A stretch of 64,000 bases of DNA from Hyphomonadaceae bacterium BRH_c29 (lineage in GTDB: Bacteria; Pseudomonadota; Alphaproteobacteria; Caulobacterales; Hyphomonadaceae): contig LADW01000077.1 in NCBI GenBank assembly GCA_000961695.1, forward strand, positions 95,964 to 159,963. The letters are read 5' to 3'. Shown one piece after another: positions 24,511 through 33,381 of this stretch. The translations under genes and the position numbers were made by a program. Under the pieces are notes generated by a model. That model saw only the letters and a program-made list of their open reading frames with translations. It did not search any database and had not been told where the DNA came from. Each line of letters opens with the position of its first letter. The stretch's first letter is position 1.

Positions 24511-25239
24511 TCAGGTCCAGCGGGCATCAACACAATAACGGCCCGGCGCGATATTTCTGACATCGACGGCCATCCCGGCTTCGCGGCAGATGACCTCTGC
24601 CGCCGCAACGTCCCACAGCCCGCAGCCATTCTCGAAATAGCCGTTCATCCGCCCCAGCGCGGCAGACGCCAGAGAGAAAACAGCGCAGCGATAGCGGACC
24701 ACGGCAAAGCCCTGATCCCTGTAGGCCTCTGCGCGAGCGTCCGTTGTCGAGCCCGGTTCGAAGTCGTTCTCGCCGAGCGCCGTCACTTTTACGGAGCGGA
24801 GACGAGAGCCTCCCTTCTGCGGGAGACAGTTCACGCGAAGACCAGTTCCCGTTGCCGCTGAGAGCAGCAGGCCGAGCTCCGGCAAGGCAATCGCGCCCAT
24901 CACCGAAACACCGTTTTCCAGATAGCCCGCAGAAATACCCCAGAGCGGCAAGCCCAGCAAAAAGTTGGATGTTCCATCAATTGGATCGACAGCCCAGCCG
25001 GTGACATCAGCCCCCAGATCGCCGCCCAACTCCTCGCCAAGGATCTGGCTGTCACCGAAGGCCTGCGACAGATCACGCCTCAGATGCTCTTCGATGTCGA
25101 TGTCTGCGTTCGAGGCAAATTGCCCGGCAGACTTTTCATCGACAACAAGTTCGCCTCTGCGGGCTGTCCAGACCATAGCCAGCTCAGCAGCGTCCTGCAT
25201 GATCGTCTCAAGCTGATGCAGGGCTTTTGCGGACTTCAT
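24511..25239 (-). CDS. inositol monophosphatase family protein
   Basis: 242 aa. Metal-binding motifs GEELGG, WAVDPIDGTSNF and GLWDVAAAEVICREAG appear in the usual order for the IMPase/FBPase superfamily. Mg2+-dependent phosphomonoester hydrolysis is expected; candidates include inositol-1-phosphate, histidinol-phosphate and 3'(2'),5'-bisphosphate. Size and lack of an obvious CysQ signature leave the substrate open. It precedes murI on the same strand. Confidence 0.87.
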   Translation of the reverse strand: MKSAKALHQLETIMQDAAELAMVWTARRGELVVDEKSAGQFASNADIDIEEHLRRDLSQAFGDSQILGEELGGDLGADVTGWAVDPIDGTSNFLLGLPLWGISAGYLENGVSVMGAIALPELGLLLSAATGTGLRVNCLPQKGGSRLRSVKVTALGENDFEPGSTTDARAEAYRDQGFAVVRYRCAVFSLASAALGRMNGYFENGCGLWDVAAAEVICREAGMAVDVRNIAPGRYCVDARWT

Positions 25240-25328
25240 ACCAAGGCGCCTCTTTGGGGTCCGCGAACTCTCGGCGGACGGGCGCGGCAGATCAAGAGCT
25301 GGCCCGGCTTGCTTTGCGCGCGCGGCGC

Positions 25329-25371
25329 ATCATGTATATGATCCAAGTCAGGATCGGTGCACCCGCACCGA
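25329..25371. promoter_or_regulatory. palindromes upstream of the copper operon
   Basis: ATCAT-GTAT-ATGAT (25329-25342) and TCGGTGC-ACCC-GCACCGA (25354-25371) are adjacent perfect inverted repeats upstream of the first copper gene at 25389. The second could be a repressor site or a 5' UTR hairpin. No clear CueR-type promoter is recognisable. Confidence 0.4.
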
Positions 25372-25388
25372 CCGAACCGGCAGTATAA

Positions 25389-25787
25389 ATGACCCTGTTC
25401 CGCCCTTTCCTTCTGGCAGGTCTTGCCCTGTTCCTGGCTGCGCAGCAGGCGCTTTGCGCTTGCGCCGTGCCGCAGGACATGGCGCCCGCAGCGATGGCGA
25501 TGGCGCATGAGATGCCCGCCGGTCATGCCTGCGACGAGACCACCGCGCCGGAGCATGACACAGCGACCTGCCCGCATTGCGGCACCGATACGCAGCTGAT
25601 CCTGCAGATCGCTCAGACTGTGCCGACACCGGCCATTCCTATCAGCCCGGCCCCTGCCCTGTTCCAGCTGGCAGACGTGGCGGCGCTACCGCAAATGCAG
25701 GTGAGGCCACCCAAGCGCGCGCTCTATGAGGCCGCCGGGCCACCCCGGCAGACACCGAGACAGTTGAAAACCCGCTTCCTGAATTGA
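25389..25787 (+). CDS. Cys/His/Met-rich exported protein of the copper operon
   Basis: 132 aa. A signal peptide (MTLFRPFLLAGLALFLAAQQALC) is followed by a stretch rich in Met, His and Cys (MAPAAMAMAHEMPAGHACDE, CPHCGTD) and a Pro-rich C-terminal part with LPQMQVRPPKR. Ligand spacing resembles copper-handling proteins. No SD is obvious before the ATG. It lies 78 bp before copA, so a role in periplasmic copper binding or delivery is plausible. I do not recognise a named family with certainty; small DUF2946-like proteins are one possibility. Confidence 0.7.
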   Translation: MTLFRPFLLAGLALFLAAQQALCACAVPQDMAPAAMAMAHEMPAGHACDETTAPEHDTATCPHCGTDTQLILQIAQTVPTPAIPISPAPALFQLADVAALPQMQVRPPKRALYEAAGPPRQTPRQLKTRFLN

Positions 25788-25865
25788 GACCGGCCCGGCC
25801 GGACGTGCCCTGAAGGCGCGCCCGCTTACCATGCCCTTTTCCTCTCAATTCAAGAAGGTGTTCCC

Positions 25866-27785
25866 ATGTTTAACAGACGGCGATTCCTACAGACCTCCCT
25901 GCAGGGCGGGCTATTGCTCGGCCTATCCTCCCTGCTGCCCGCCTGGGCTCGCAGCGCCAGCGACGGCAATACGGGCCTTGAGCCGGTGACGGCCACGAAG
26001 TTTGACCTCTCCATCGGCAAGTTCCCGGTCCGCATTGACGGCCGTGCCGGTGAAGCGACGGGGGTGAACGGCACATTGCCCGCCCCGCTGATCCGCTTCC
26101 GCGAAGGAGACGAGATCACGCTCAACGTCACCAACACACTGGATGAGGACACGTCCGTGCACTGGCACGGCCTGCTCGTGCCGTTCCAGATGGACGGTGT
26201 GCCGGGCGTCACCTTCCCCGGCATCCGCCCGGGTGAAACCTTCACCTACAAATACGCCGTGCCGCAGGCGGGCACCTATTGGTATCACTCCCATTCCGGT
26301 CTTCAGGAACAGGTCGGTCTCTATGGCCCGCTCATCATCGACCCGAAGCATCACGATCCGGTCCAGCATGACCGCGAATATGTGCTGGTCCTGTCAGACT
26401 GGAGCTTTGAGAGCCCGCACCGGATCTTCGCCAAGCTGAAGAAGATGAGCGCGGCCTATAATTTCCAGCAGCGCACGATGGGCGATTTCCTCAAGGACGC
26501 GAAAGAGAAAGGTCTCGGCGCCGCATGGGATGAACGGGCCATGTGGGGTCAGATGCGCATGTCGCCGCGCGACATCGCGGATGTGACCGGGTCGACCTAT
26601 CATTTCCTGATCAATGGCCACGCCACCGCCGACAATTGGAACGGTGTGTTCAAAACCGGCGAGCGTGTGCGCCTGCGCATCATTAATGCCTCGGCCATGA
26701 CGATTTTCAATGTCCGCCTGCCCGGCCTGCCGATGACCATCGTCGCAGCCGACGGCCTGAGTGTGCAACCACTGGAAGTCGACGAATTCCAGATGGGTGT
26801 CGCCGAGACGTATGACGTCATCATCGAGCCGAAGGAAGATCGCGCCTATGCCTTTGTGGCGGAGAGTATCGACCGGTCCGGACAGGCGGTCGCGACCTTC
26901 GGCCCACAGCCCGGAATGCGCGCGGAAGCGCCAACCATCCGCGCCGTCCCCACATTGACGATGAAGGACATGGGCATGGATCACGGGTCCATGGACATGG
27001 GTGGCATGGATATGGGCGAGATGGATATGAGGAGCATGGACCATAGCAAGATGGATCATTCCACCATGCCCGGCATGGACCATTCCGGCCACGACATGAG
27101 CGGCATGGAGATGGATCATTCCAAGCACGACATGACAGCAGACGCCAACTGGCCCGTCGAGAAGAAGACCCTCACCCGAGGCCCCGGCGTTACCAATATC
27201 GCCATGATGCCAATGAGCCGCCTCGATGAGCCCGGCATCGGCCTGGAAGATGTCGGCCATCGCGTGATGCGGTATTCGCAGCTGCGGAGCCTGACGCCGA
27301 ACCCGGACCCGCGCCCGCCGGGCCGGGAGATGGAGATCCACCTCACCTCCAACATGGAACGCTACATGTGGAGTTTCGACGGGGTGAAGTTCTCGGAAGT
27401 GAGAGAGCCCATCATCTTCCATGAGGGCGAACGCCTTCGGGTGACGCTGATCAACAACACGATGATGCCGCACCCGATCCATCTGCACGGCATGTTCTTC
27501 GACCTCGTGAATGGCGGCGGCGACCATAGCCCGCGCAAACATACCGTGATCGTGAAACCCGGCGAGAAACTCTCCTTCGATGTCTCGGCAGATCATGTCG
27601 GCGACTGGGCCTTCCACTGCCACCTGCTCTATCACATGCATGCGGGCATGATGCAGGTCGTGTCGGTTCTTCCGTCTGGTGACAAAATGCCGATGGATCA
27701 TGAGCACATGGACCATGAGAAAATGGATCACGACATGATGGATCATTCCGCCATGGGTCATGACATGAATGGGGAGATGAAGTGA
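25866..27785 (+). CDS. copA: copper resistance multicopper oxidase CopA
   Basis: 639 aa. Twin-arginine signal (NRRRFLQ) for export folded. Copper ligands: HWHG (99-102), HSHS (141-144), HPIHLHG and HCHLLYHMHAGM, the full set for T1, T2 and T3 sites of a three-domain oxidase. Between domains 2 and 3 is a Met/His/Asp-rich stretch (about 370-420) built of MDHxxM/MDMG units, and a second at the C-terminus. These probably bind Cu(I), which the enzyme oxidises in the periplasm. Stop and copB start overlap by ATGA. Length is normal for CopA-type enzymes. Confidence 0.96.
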   Translation: MFNRRRFLQTSLQGGLLLGLSSLLPAWARSASDGNTGLEPVTATKFDLSIGKFPVRIDGRAGEATGVNGTLPAPLIRFREGDEITLNVTNTLDEDTSVHWHGLLVPFQMDGVPGVTFPGIRPGETFTYKYAVPQAGTYWYHSHSGLQEQVGLYGPLIIDPKHHDPVQHDREYVLVLSDWSFESPHRIFAKLKKMSAAYNFQQRTMGDFLKDAKEKGLGAAWDERAMWGQMRMSPRDIADVTGSTYHFLINGHATADNWNGVFKTGERVRLRIINASAMTIFNVRLPGLPMTIVAADGLSVQPLEVDEFQMGVAETYDVIIEPKEDRAYAFVAESIDRSGQAVATFGPQPGMRAEAPTIRAVPTLTMKDMGMDHGSMDMGGMDMGEMDMRSMDHSKMDHSTMPGMDHSGHDMSGMEMDHSKHDMTADANWPVEKKTLTRGPGVTNIAMMPMSRLDEPGIGLEDVGHRVMRYSQLRSLTPNPDPRPPGREMEIHLTSNMERYMWSFDGVKFSEVREPIIFHEGERLRVTLINNTMMPHPIHLHGMFFDLVNGGGDHSPRKHTVIVKPGEKLSFDVSADHVGDWAFHCHLLYHMHAGMMQVVSVLPSGDKMPMDHEHMDHEKMDHDMMDHSAMGHDMNGEMK

Positions 27786-28594
27786 TGCGCAAATTCTTCC
27801 TCACCTCACTCGCGGCCTGCGCCATTGTGGCCAGCGCCTCAGCGCAGCCGCATGACCATGACGCCGCGCCGTCCGGGGATAAACTCTGGTCACAGGCCGA
27901 TGCCTATTTCGACCCGGCCGAAATGGATGCCGCCCGCACCCACGTTCAGGCGCATTCCGGCAACACGCCCTTCGCCAAGATCATGTTCGACCGGGCTGAA
28001 GTGCAGCTCACGGATGATAAGACCGTCGGCGTGTGGGATGCCAATGCCTGGTATGGCGGCGACATCAACAAGATCTGGCTGAAGACCGAGGGCGAGTATT
28101 CCTTCGACACGCAGGAATTCGAAGACGCCGAAGTCCAGCTGCTCTGGTCGCATGCCATCTCGCGCTATTTTGATCTCCAGACGGGTGTCCGCTATGATTT
28201 CGAGCCGAAGGGCCTCGCCCATGCCGTGCTCGGCTTTCAGGGGCTGGCGCCCTATTGGTTCGAAGTCGATGGGGCGGCCTATCTCAGCGAGAAAGGCGAC
28301 CTGACCGCCGGTTTCGAGACCGAGTATGATCTGCTGCTGACCAATCGGCTGATCCTCCAGCCCCGGCTCTCGGCGGCCTTCTCGGCGCAGGACATCCCCG
28401 AGCGCGAGCTTGGCACTGGCCTCACCAGCCTGCAGGCAGGCCTGCGGCTGCGCTATGAGATCAAGCGGGAAATCGCGCCCTACATTGGCGTCGAATACCA
28501 CAGCGCCTTCGGGGACACAGCCGACCGGATCGAGGCGGCGGGCGGTGACCCGGACGAGACAGTTTTCGTCATCGGCCTGCGCAGCTGGTTCTGA
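27782..28594 (+). CDS. copB: copper resistance protein B, outer-membrane CopB
   Basis: 270 aa. Signal peptide ending ASAQ, then a His-rich start (PHDHDAAPSGD) and a beta-barrel body ending in ...FVIGLRSWF, a terminal aromatic as expected for an outer-membrane barrel. CopB proteins partner CopA in periplasmic copper resistance. Start overlaps the copA stop by 4 bp, so the pair is translationally coupled. The N-terminal Met/His region found in many CopBs is short here. Confidence 0.92.
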   Translation: MMRKFFLTSLAACAIVASASAQPHDHDAAPSGDKLWSQADAYFDPAEMDAARTHVQAHSGNTPFAKIMFDRAEVQLTDDKTVGVWDANAWYGGDINKIWLKTEGEYSFDTQEFEDAEVQLLWSHAISRYFDLQTGVRYDFEPKGLAHAVLGFQGLAPYWFEVDGAAYLSEKGDLTAGFETEYDLLLTNRLILQPRLSAAFSAQDIPERELGTGLTSLQAGLRLRYEIKREIAPYIGVEYHSAFGDTADRIEAAGGDPDETVFVIGLRSWF

Positions 28595-28617
28595 ACCGGC
28601 GCCCAAATCTCATGCCT

Positions 28618-28666
28618 CGCGGCGCGGAATGCCTTGTTTTAAATCAGAAACAGGGTCCGCGCCGCG
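28618..28666 (+). terminator. large hairpin downstream of copB
   Basis: CGCGGCGCGGA (28618-28628) pairs perfectly with TCCGCGCCGCG (28656-28666). Inside, TGTTT and AAACA extend the stem with a bulge. The 11-bp GC-only base is far stronger than most intrinsic terminators; a short TTT follows. It lies between copB and the next small gene and may end the copper transcript or form a stable mRNA 3' end. Confidence 0.55.
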
Positions 28667-28738
28667 TTTGGCACGAGTCTTGTTGTGCAATGCAGCATAG
28701 AGGCGTAGTCTAGAAGGCAAGAAAAGGAATTGGGTAAT

Positions 28739-29035
28739 ATGGAATATTGGCTCATGCCTTGGCGTTCGGCTCTGTCCGTTGCCGCCGCAACACTCGAAAC
28801 CACGCTCGTCATGCAGAAAAGCCTGACCGGAATGACTGGGATGAACAGCTTCGAACCGCTCGATGAGAACCGCCTGCGCGATGCGTTCCATGCTGCGGCC
28901 GACGTAAACCTGCGCCGCTGGGGCGATACGGCGGAAATGCTGCAGAACCTGCCAGACTGGTATCGTGACCTTGGCCGGATGCCGGGCGACCTGATGACCG
29001 ACTGGTTTGACGCCCGCAACCGCGCCGCCGACTAG
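28739..29035 (+). CDS. small orphan protein
   Basis: 98 aa from ATG 28739 with AAGGA upstream; the track uses a TTG 9 bp earlier. Mostly helical and amphipathic: LRDAFHAAADVNLRRWGDTAEML followed by LPDWYRDLGRMPGDLMTDWFDARN. The Trp/Arg-rich amphipathic pattern is reminiscent of phasin-like or membrane-associated small proteins, but I cannot assign a family. It is separated from copB by the strong hairpin and convergent with phoR (3 bp between stops). Confidence 0.6.
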   Translation: MEYWLMPWRSALSVAAATLETTLVMQKSLTGMTGMNSFEPLDENRLRDAFHAAADVNLRRWGDTAEMLQNLPDWYRDLGRMPGDLMTDWFDARNRAAD

Positions 29036-29038
29036 AGT

Positions 29039-30424
29039 CTAGACGCCGCCGGTCTCGCGACGCATGGCCGGCAGCCAGACCCCGAAGGCCGACCCCTTCC
29101 CCATCGCCGTTTCCACCGCCATGCCGCCGCGATGGTGGGCCATGATGTGTTTCACAATGGCGAGGCCAAGCCCGGTGCCGGTGATCTTGCCGCCCCGGCT
29201 CTGGTCTGTGCGATAAAAGCGCTCGCCGAGACGCGGCAGGTGTTCCCGCTCGATGCCGGGGCCTTCATCTTCCACCCGCACCCAGACGGCCGGCTCCCCC
29301 GGACCTGGCCTGTTGATCGACTGCAGCAGCGTCATCCGCTCGCTGTCATCCCAGGCCTGTCCGGCACGCGCGCGGGCCTCTGACATATCAGAGGCGAAGC
29401 CATAGGTGACGCGTACCGTGCCATCTTTCCGGCAATACTTGATGGCGTTCGAGATCAGGTTTTCGACGACCTGGATCAGCTCGTCCCGGTTACCGATCAC
29501 GGGCAGCGGCGCATCGGTGCCGGATACGTCAAGGCGAATGCCGCGCTCATCTGCAAAGCCTTCCAGTGCGGCCGTACCAGAGGACATGATCTCCTGCACG
29601 TCTTCCTGATCGCGCGGGGCAACCTGCTCAGAGGACTCGATCCGCGACAGGGACAACAGGTCGGATATCAGGCGCGACATGCGTTCAGATTCGACCGCCA
29701 TGATGTCGAGGAAACGGCCCCAGCTTTCCTTGTCGTCCTTGGCCGGGCCGCGCATCGTCTCAATGAAACCGGACAGCGCCGTCAGCGGCGTGCGCAGCTC
29801 ATGGCTGGCATTGGCGATAAAGTCCGAACGGGCACGGGCCGCGCGACGCAGCGGGGTCAGGTCTTCCAGGACGATTAGCACCCGGTCGATATCTGACGGC
29901 CGGGAGATGTGCGCCCGCCAGGTCTCGTTCGGTCCGGCATCCACTTCGACAGACAAAGGGGCATCGATCTTTTCGTGGATGGCCTTGTCGATGGCCGACA
30001 GGAGCGCAGGTGAGCGGATCACGGTCGAGGCGCGGGGGCGAACCCGGTTGTCGAGGCGCAAAATGTCTTCGGCTTCGGCATTGAACGCAACGATGCGTTC
30101 GTCCAGATCGATCTCAAACGCTGGCAGTGGCAGGGCTTTCAGCGGAATTGAGGCTGTCGAAGAACTTGGCACGATGCTGGCCGGCACGCCATCAGATACG
30201 GCTGAAGCTGGCAATACGGTGGCCGATCCGACATAATAGGCCGCCGCCACAGCGCCCGCAGCGATCAGGGCCACAATCGCCTCGATCAGGCCAATCGAGC
30301 CCGTCACAAGCAGCAGGATCAGGACAGCGGTGAAGCAGGAAACAAGCACGATGAAGTCGCGCACGCGCAGCGTTGTTGCACGTCGAACGCCTTTCCGGGC
30401 ACCATTTGCGAGGACTTCACTCAT
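29039..30424 (-). CDS. PhoR-like membrane sensor histidine kinase
   Basis: 461 aa from ATG 30424, nine codons inside the track ORF. Two hydrophobic segments (about 22-42 and 45-66), then a PAS-like domain (LPLPAFEIDLDERIVAFN...), the HisKA box SDFIANASHELRTPL (His208) and HATPase_c with NLISNAIKYC, DEGPGI and GTGLGLAIVKH. No periplasmic loop of note, like PhoR. PhoR-type kinases control the Pho regulon with PhoB and PhoU; neither they nor pstCAB are beside it here, so the assignment rests on architecture alone. A phosphate-binding gene occurs 7 kb away. Confidence 0.83.
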   Translation of the reverse strand: MSEVLANGARKGVRRATTLRVRDFIVLVSCFTAVLILLLVTGSIGLIEAIVALIAAGAVAAAYYVGSATVLPASAVSDGVPASIVPSSSTASIPLKALPLPAFEIDLDERIVAFNAEAEDILRLDNRVRPRASTVIRSPALLSAIDKAIHEKIDAPLSVEVDAGPNETWRAHISRPSDIDRVLIVLEDLTPLRRAARARSDFIANASHELRTPLTALSGFIETMRGPAKDDKESWGRFLDIMAVESERMSRLISDLLSLSRIESSEQVAPRDQEDVQEIMSSGTAALEGFADERGIRLDVSGTDAPLPVIGNRDELIQVVENLISNAIKYCRKDGTVRVTYGFASDMSEARARAGQAWDDSERMTLLQSINRPGPGEPAVWVRVEDEGPGIEREHLPRLGERFYRTDQSRGGKITGTGLGLAIVKHIMAHHRGGMAVETAMGKGSAFGVWLPAMRRETGGV

Positions 30425-30547
30425 CCGGATTCCCGACGGGCCACCTTCCACACACTTGTAAGATTTAGCCGCTATCGCGACAGCGGAAGAATGCCAAGCC
30501 CTTCAGGGCGGATCACCTGTCCTCGGGCCCTTATCTGACATGTATGT

Positions 30548-30602
30548 AATTATTGAAAATCGATAATTTATCATTGACAGTCGACTAGTGCGAGCGTAAC
30601 GC
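30548..30602 (+). promoter_or_regulatory. promoter and palindromes upstream of the RND efflux operon
   Basis: TTGACA (30574-30579), 17 bp, TAACGC (30597-30602). Immediately upstream lie AATTAT-N9-ATAATT (30548-30568) and GATAA-T-TTATC (30562-30572), AT-rich palindromes in a GC-rich genome. Likely the regulated promoter of the pump. The regulator is not in the window. Confidence 0.5.
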
Positions 30603-30635
30603 ACTCCAAGATAGACAGGGAGCGATGCCGAAGGC

Positions 30636-32090
30636 ATGAAACGATCAATCCTACTCGCGGGCACAGCAATTCTTGCGGCATGCGCGTCCTCACCGGCAAA
30701 ACTGAGCGGTCTGGCGGGCGAACCCGTTGAATTCTTTGCGCAAGCTCCGGACGCCCCGTCAGAATGGGCCGCCAGCGGTGTGGCTGGCAAGGCGCCGAAG
30801 GGCGACTGGCTCGCCCAATTCAATGATCCGGTCATGCTGTCACTTGTCAGCGAAGCCCTCACCAACAACCCGACCCTGAAGTCGCGCGCCGCAGCTGTTC
30901 GAGCCGCCGAAGCCGCAACGCGCTCGGCCCGTTCATCTGGCCGGCCATCGCTCGACGCATCCGTTTCCGCCGGTGAGACATCGACCGGGTTTGCCACCAC
31001 CTCCGGCAGTGATCGCACCAATAGCGAAGTCTATGGCGTTGGCCTTGATGCCAGCTGGGAACTGGACCTCTGGGGCCGGATCCGTGCGTCCGTAAACGCC
31101 GCTCAGGCGGACTATACCGCCAGCGAAGCCGATCTCGCCGCTGCTGAACTGTCGCTGGCCGCCCAGACCGCGATTGCCTGGATCAATCTCAACGACGCCC
31201 TCGCCCAGGAACACGTCGCCGAGCAGACTTATGACGCCCGCGACCGTGTGCGCCTGCTGACCGAGCGCCGCTTCCAGCGCGGCGTGGCAGACGCCCTCGA
31301 CGTGCGCACCGCCCGCTCTGCCCTGGCCAATGCCGAAGCCACAATTGCCGCCCGTCGCCAGATCACTGGCGAAACGGCCCGCTATCTCGAAACCCTTCTT
31401 GGCCGCTATCCGGCTGCCGAGATTGCCGCGTCCGCAGAACTTCCCGCGCTTGGCCCACTCCAGCCGGAAGGCAATCCTGCCCTGCTCCTGTCCCGCCGCC
31501 CTGATATCGCTGCCTCCGAAGCGCGGATCGAGGCAGCCGGCATGCGCGCAGAAGCCGCTCGCCTTGCCATGCTGCCTGCCCTGCGCCTGACGGGCAGCGT
31601 CTCGACCAGCCAGGCCGAGCTCGCCGATGCCTTCGATCCCGAATTGATCGCCGCCCGGCTTGTCGGCAGCCTGATCGCCCCGATCTTCACCGGCGGCCGG
31701 CTGGACGCGCAGCGCGATGCGGCTGTGGCGCAGGCCGAAGCGGCGGTGGCAAATTATGTCTCCACCACGCTGTCGGCCTGGTCCGAGGTCGAAAATGCGC
31801 TGGCTGCAGACGAATATCTATCCGTACAGGAACAGGCTCAGGCCCGCGCGCTGGAAGAGGCACGCGCCGCCGAAGACCTGGCCCTGCGCAACTATACGAC
31901 CAGCGGTTCGGTCACGATCTTCAACCTGATCGATGCCCAGACGCGCCGCCTGACCGCGGAAAGCCAGCTCATCTCGGTCCGATCCAATCGCGCCACCAAC
32001 CGTATTTCCTATCACCTCGCCCTCGGCGGCGGACTGCCTGTCCTGACCGCCTCGACCCCAACGACGTCCGCCGAAGCCGCAGCCGAGTAA
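30636..32090 (+). CDS. NodT-family outer-membrane efflux lipoprotein
   Basis: 484 aa. Lipobox ILAACAS (Cys16), then two TolC-type repeats with long coiled coils (LTNNPTLKSRAAAVRAAEAA; NAEATIAARRQI) and the barrel segments. NodT/OprM proteins form the outer-membrane tunnel of tripartite RND pumps. It is the first gene of the operon, before the adaptor and permease, the reverse of the usual order. The start codon overlaps the stop of a 4-codon upstream ORF (ATGCCGAAGGCATGA). Confidence 0.92.
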   Translation: MKRSILLAGTAILAACASSPAKLSGLAGEPVEFFAQAPDAPSEWAASGVAGKAPKGDWLAQFNDPVMLSLVSEALTNNPTLKSRAAAVRAAEAATRSARSSGRPSLDASVSAGETSTGFATTSGSDRTNSEVYGVGLDASWELDLWGRIRASVNAAQADYTASEADLAAAELSLAAQTAIAWINLNDALAQEHVAEQTYDARDRVRLLTERRFQRGVADALDVRTARSALANAEATIAARRQITGETARYLETLLGRYPAAEIAASAELPALGPLQPEGNPALLLSRRPDIAASEARIEAAGMRAEAARLAMLPALRLTGSVSTSQAELADAFDPELIAARLVGSLIAPIFTGGRLDAQRDAAVAQAEAAVANYVSTTLSAWSEVENALAADEYLSVQEQAQARALEEARAAEDLALRNYTTSGSVTIFNLIDAQTRRLTAESQLISVRSNRATNRISYHLALGGGLPVLTASTPTTSAEAAAE

Positions 32091-32109
32091 GCCCCAGGAG
32101 TTCCCGTTC

Positions 32110-33381
32110 ATGGCCCGTGTTATTGCCATTGCAGCCCCCATTCTGATCATTGTCGGCCTCGGTATCGGCGGCACGGTGGCGCTGAGCGCCCTGAAGCCCG
32201 TGCCCGAAAAGGCCGAAGAAGCCCGCACCGGCCTCAACGTCTTTGCCGAAAAAGTCCGTCGCGGTGACCTGAAGATCGCCGTTGAGGCGCAAGGCGAAGT
32301 GCGCCCACGCCGCGAAATCGTGGTTGCCCCGCAGATTTTCGGCCGGATCGCCTATGTCTCGCCGGACTTCATCGATGGCGGCTTCATCAAGCAGGGCCAG
32401 CTACTGGTCCGCGTCGAGGCGGCCGACTATGAGCTGGCCGTCGTCAGCGCACGCTCCGGCGTCGCCTCCGCCGAACAGGGCCTTGCCCGCGAGATGGCTG
32501 AAGCTGAACTCGCACGCCAGGACATCGAAGACCTTGGCCTGACCGACGTGTCACCGCTGGCGCGCCGCGAGCCTCAACTCGCCCAGGCACAAGCCGCACT
32601 CAACGCAGCGAAAGCCAAACTGAAGGACGCCGAACTCGCGCTGGAACGCACGGCGGTCTACGCACCCTTCTCCGGCCGCGTGCGGGAGCGCAATGTCGAT
32701 ATCGGTCAGGTGGTTGCGACCGGTCAGTCGCTGGGCGGCATCTTTGCCAATGACGTTGTCGAAGTTTCCCTGCCGCTGGACGATGATGAGATGGGCCGCC
32801 TCGGCCTGCCGCTGGCCTTTGCCGCCAGCGCGCAAAAGCCGGGTCCGAAGGTGGACTTCTCTGCCATCGTTGGCGGGGTCAAGCGCCACTGGACCGGCGA
32901 AGTCGTGCGCACCGCTGCAGCTGTGAACTCCCAGACCCGGCAGATCAACGTCATCGCCGAACTGAAAGACCCTTATGGTGCCGGTGCGGACGATGGTGCC
33001 CCGATGGCGCCCGGCCTGTTCGTCAATGCCGTGATCGAGGGTGACACGATCCCCGACGTCCTGATCGCACCGCGTGCTTCGCTGCGCGGCGACGACCGGA
33101 TCTATGTGGGTAATCCTGACAAGGGCACGCTGTCGATCAAGACGGTGGACCTGATCTATTCCGACACCGAAGGCGCCTATATCCGCTCTGGCGTCGATGA
33201 GGGCGATTTCGCCATCACTTCCCCGATTCAGGCCGCCTTTGACGGCATGAGCATTACCGTGATGGAGCGCCAGCCAGATGGCACCATCAAGATCTTCGAA
33301 CCGACGGACATCACGTCGGACGAGACAAAGACTGAGGAAACCGCCATGCGCATGACCGCCACCGATGGAGCGTCCGAATGA
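32110..33381 (+). CDS. RND periplasmic adaptor (HlyD/MFP family)
   Basis: 423 aa. An N-terminal hydrophobic segment (IAIAAPILIIVGLGIGGTVAL) is followed by lipoyl half-domains (VEAQGEVRPRREIVVAP, VYAPFSGRVRERNVDIGQVV), a coiled-coil hairpin (about 120-190) and membrane-proximal strands. It bridges the permease and the outer-membrane factor. Stop and permease start overlap by ATGA. The C-terminal 25 residues are Thr/Glu-rich and look unstructured. Confidence 0.93.
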   Translation: MARVIAIAAPILIIVGLGIGGTVALSALKPVPEKAEEARTGLNVFAEKVRRGDLKIAVEAQGEVRPRREIVVAPQIFGRIAYVSPDFIDGGFIKQGQLLVRVEAADYELAVVSARSGVASAEQGLAREMAEAELARQDIEDLGLTDVSPLARREPQLAQAQAALNAAKAKLKDAELALERTAVYAPFSGRVRERNVDIGQVVATGQSLGGIFANDVVEVSLPLDDDEMGRLGLPLAFAASAQKPGPKVDFSAIVGGVKRHWTGEVVRTAAAVNSQTRQINVIAELKDPYGAGADDGAPMAPGLFVNAVIEGDTIPDVLIAPRASLRGDDRIYVGNPDKGTLSIKTVDLIYSDTEGAYIRSGVDEGDFAITSPIQAAFDGMSITVMERQPDGTIKIFEPTDITSDETKTEETAMRMTATDGASE

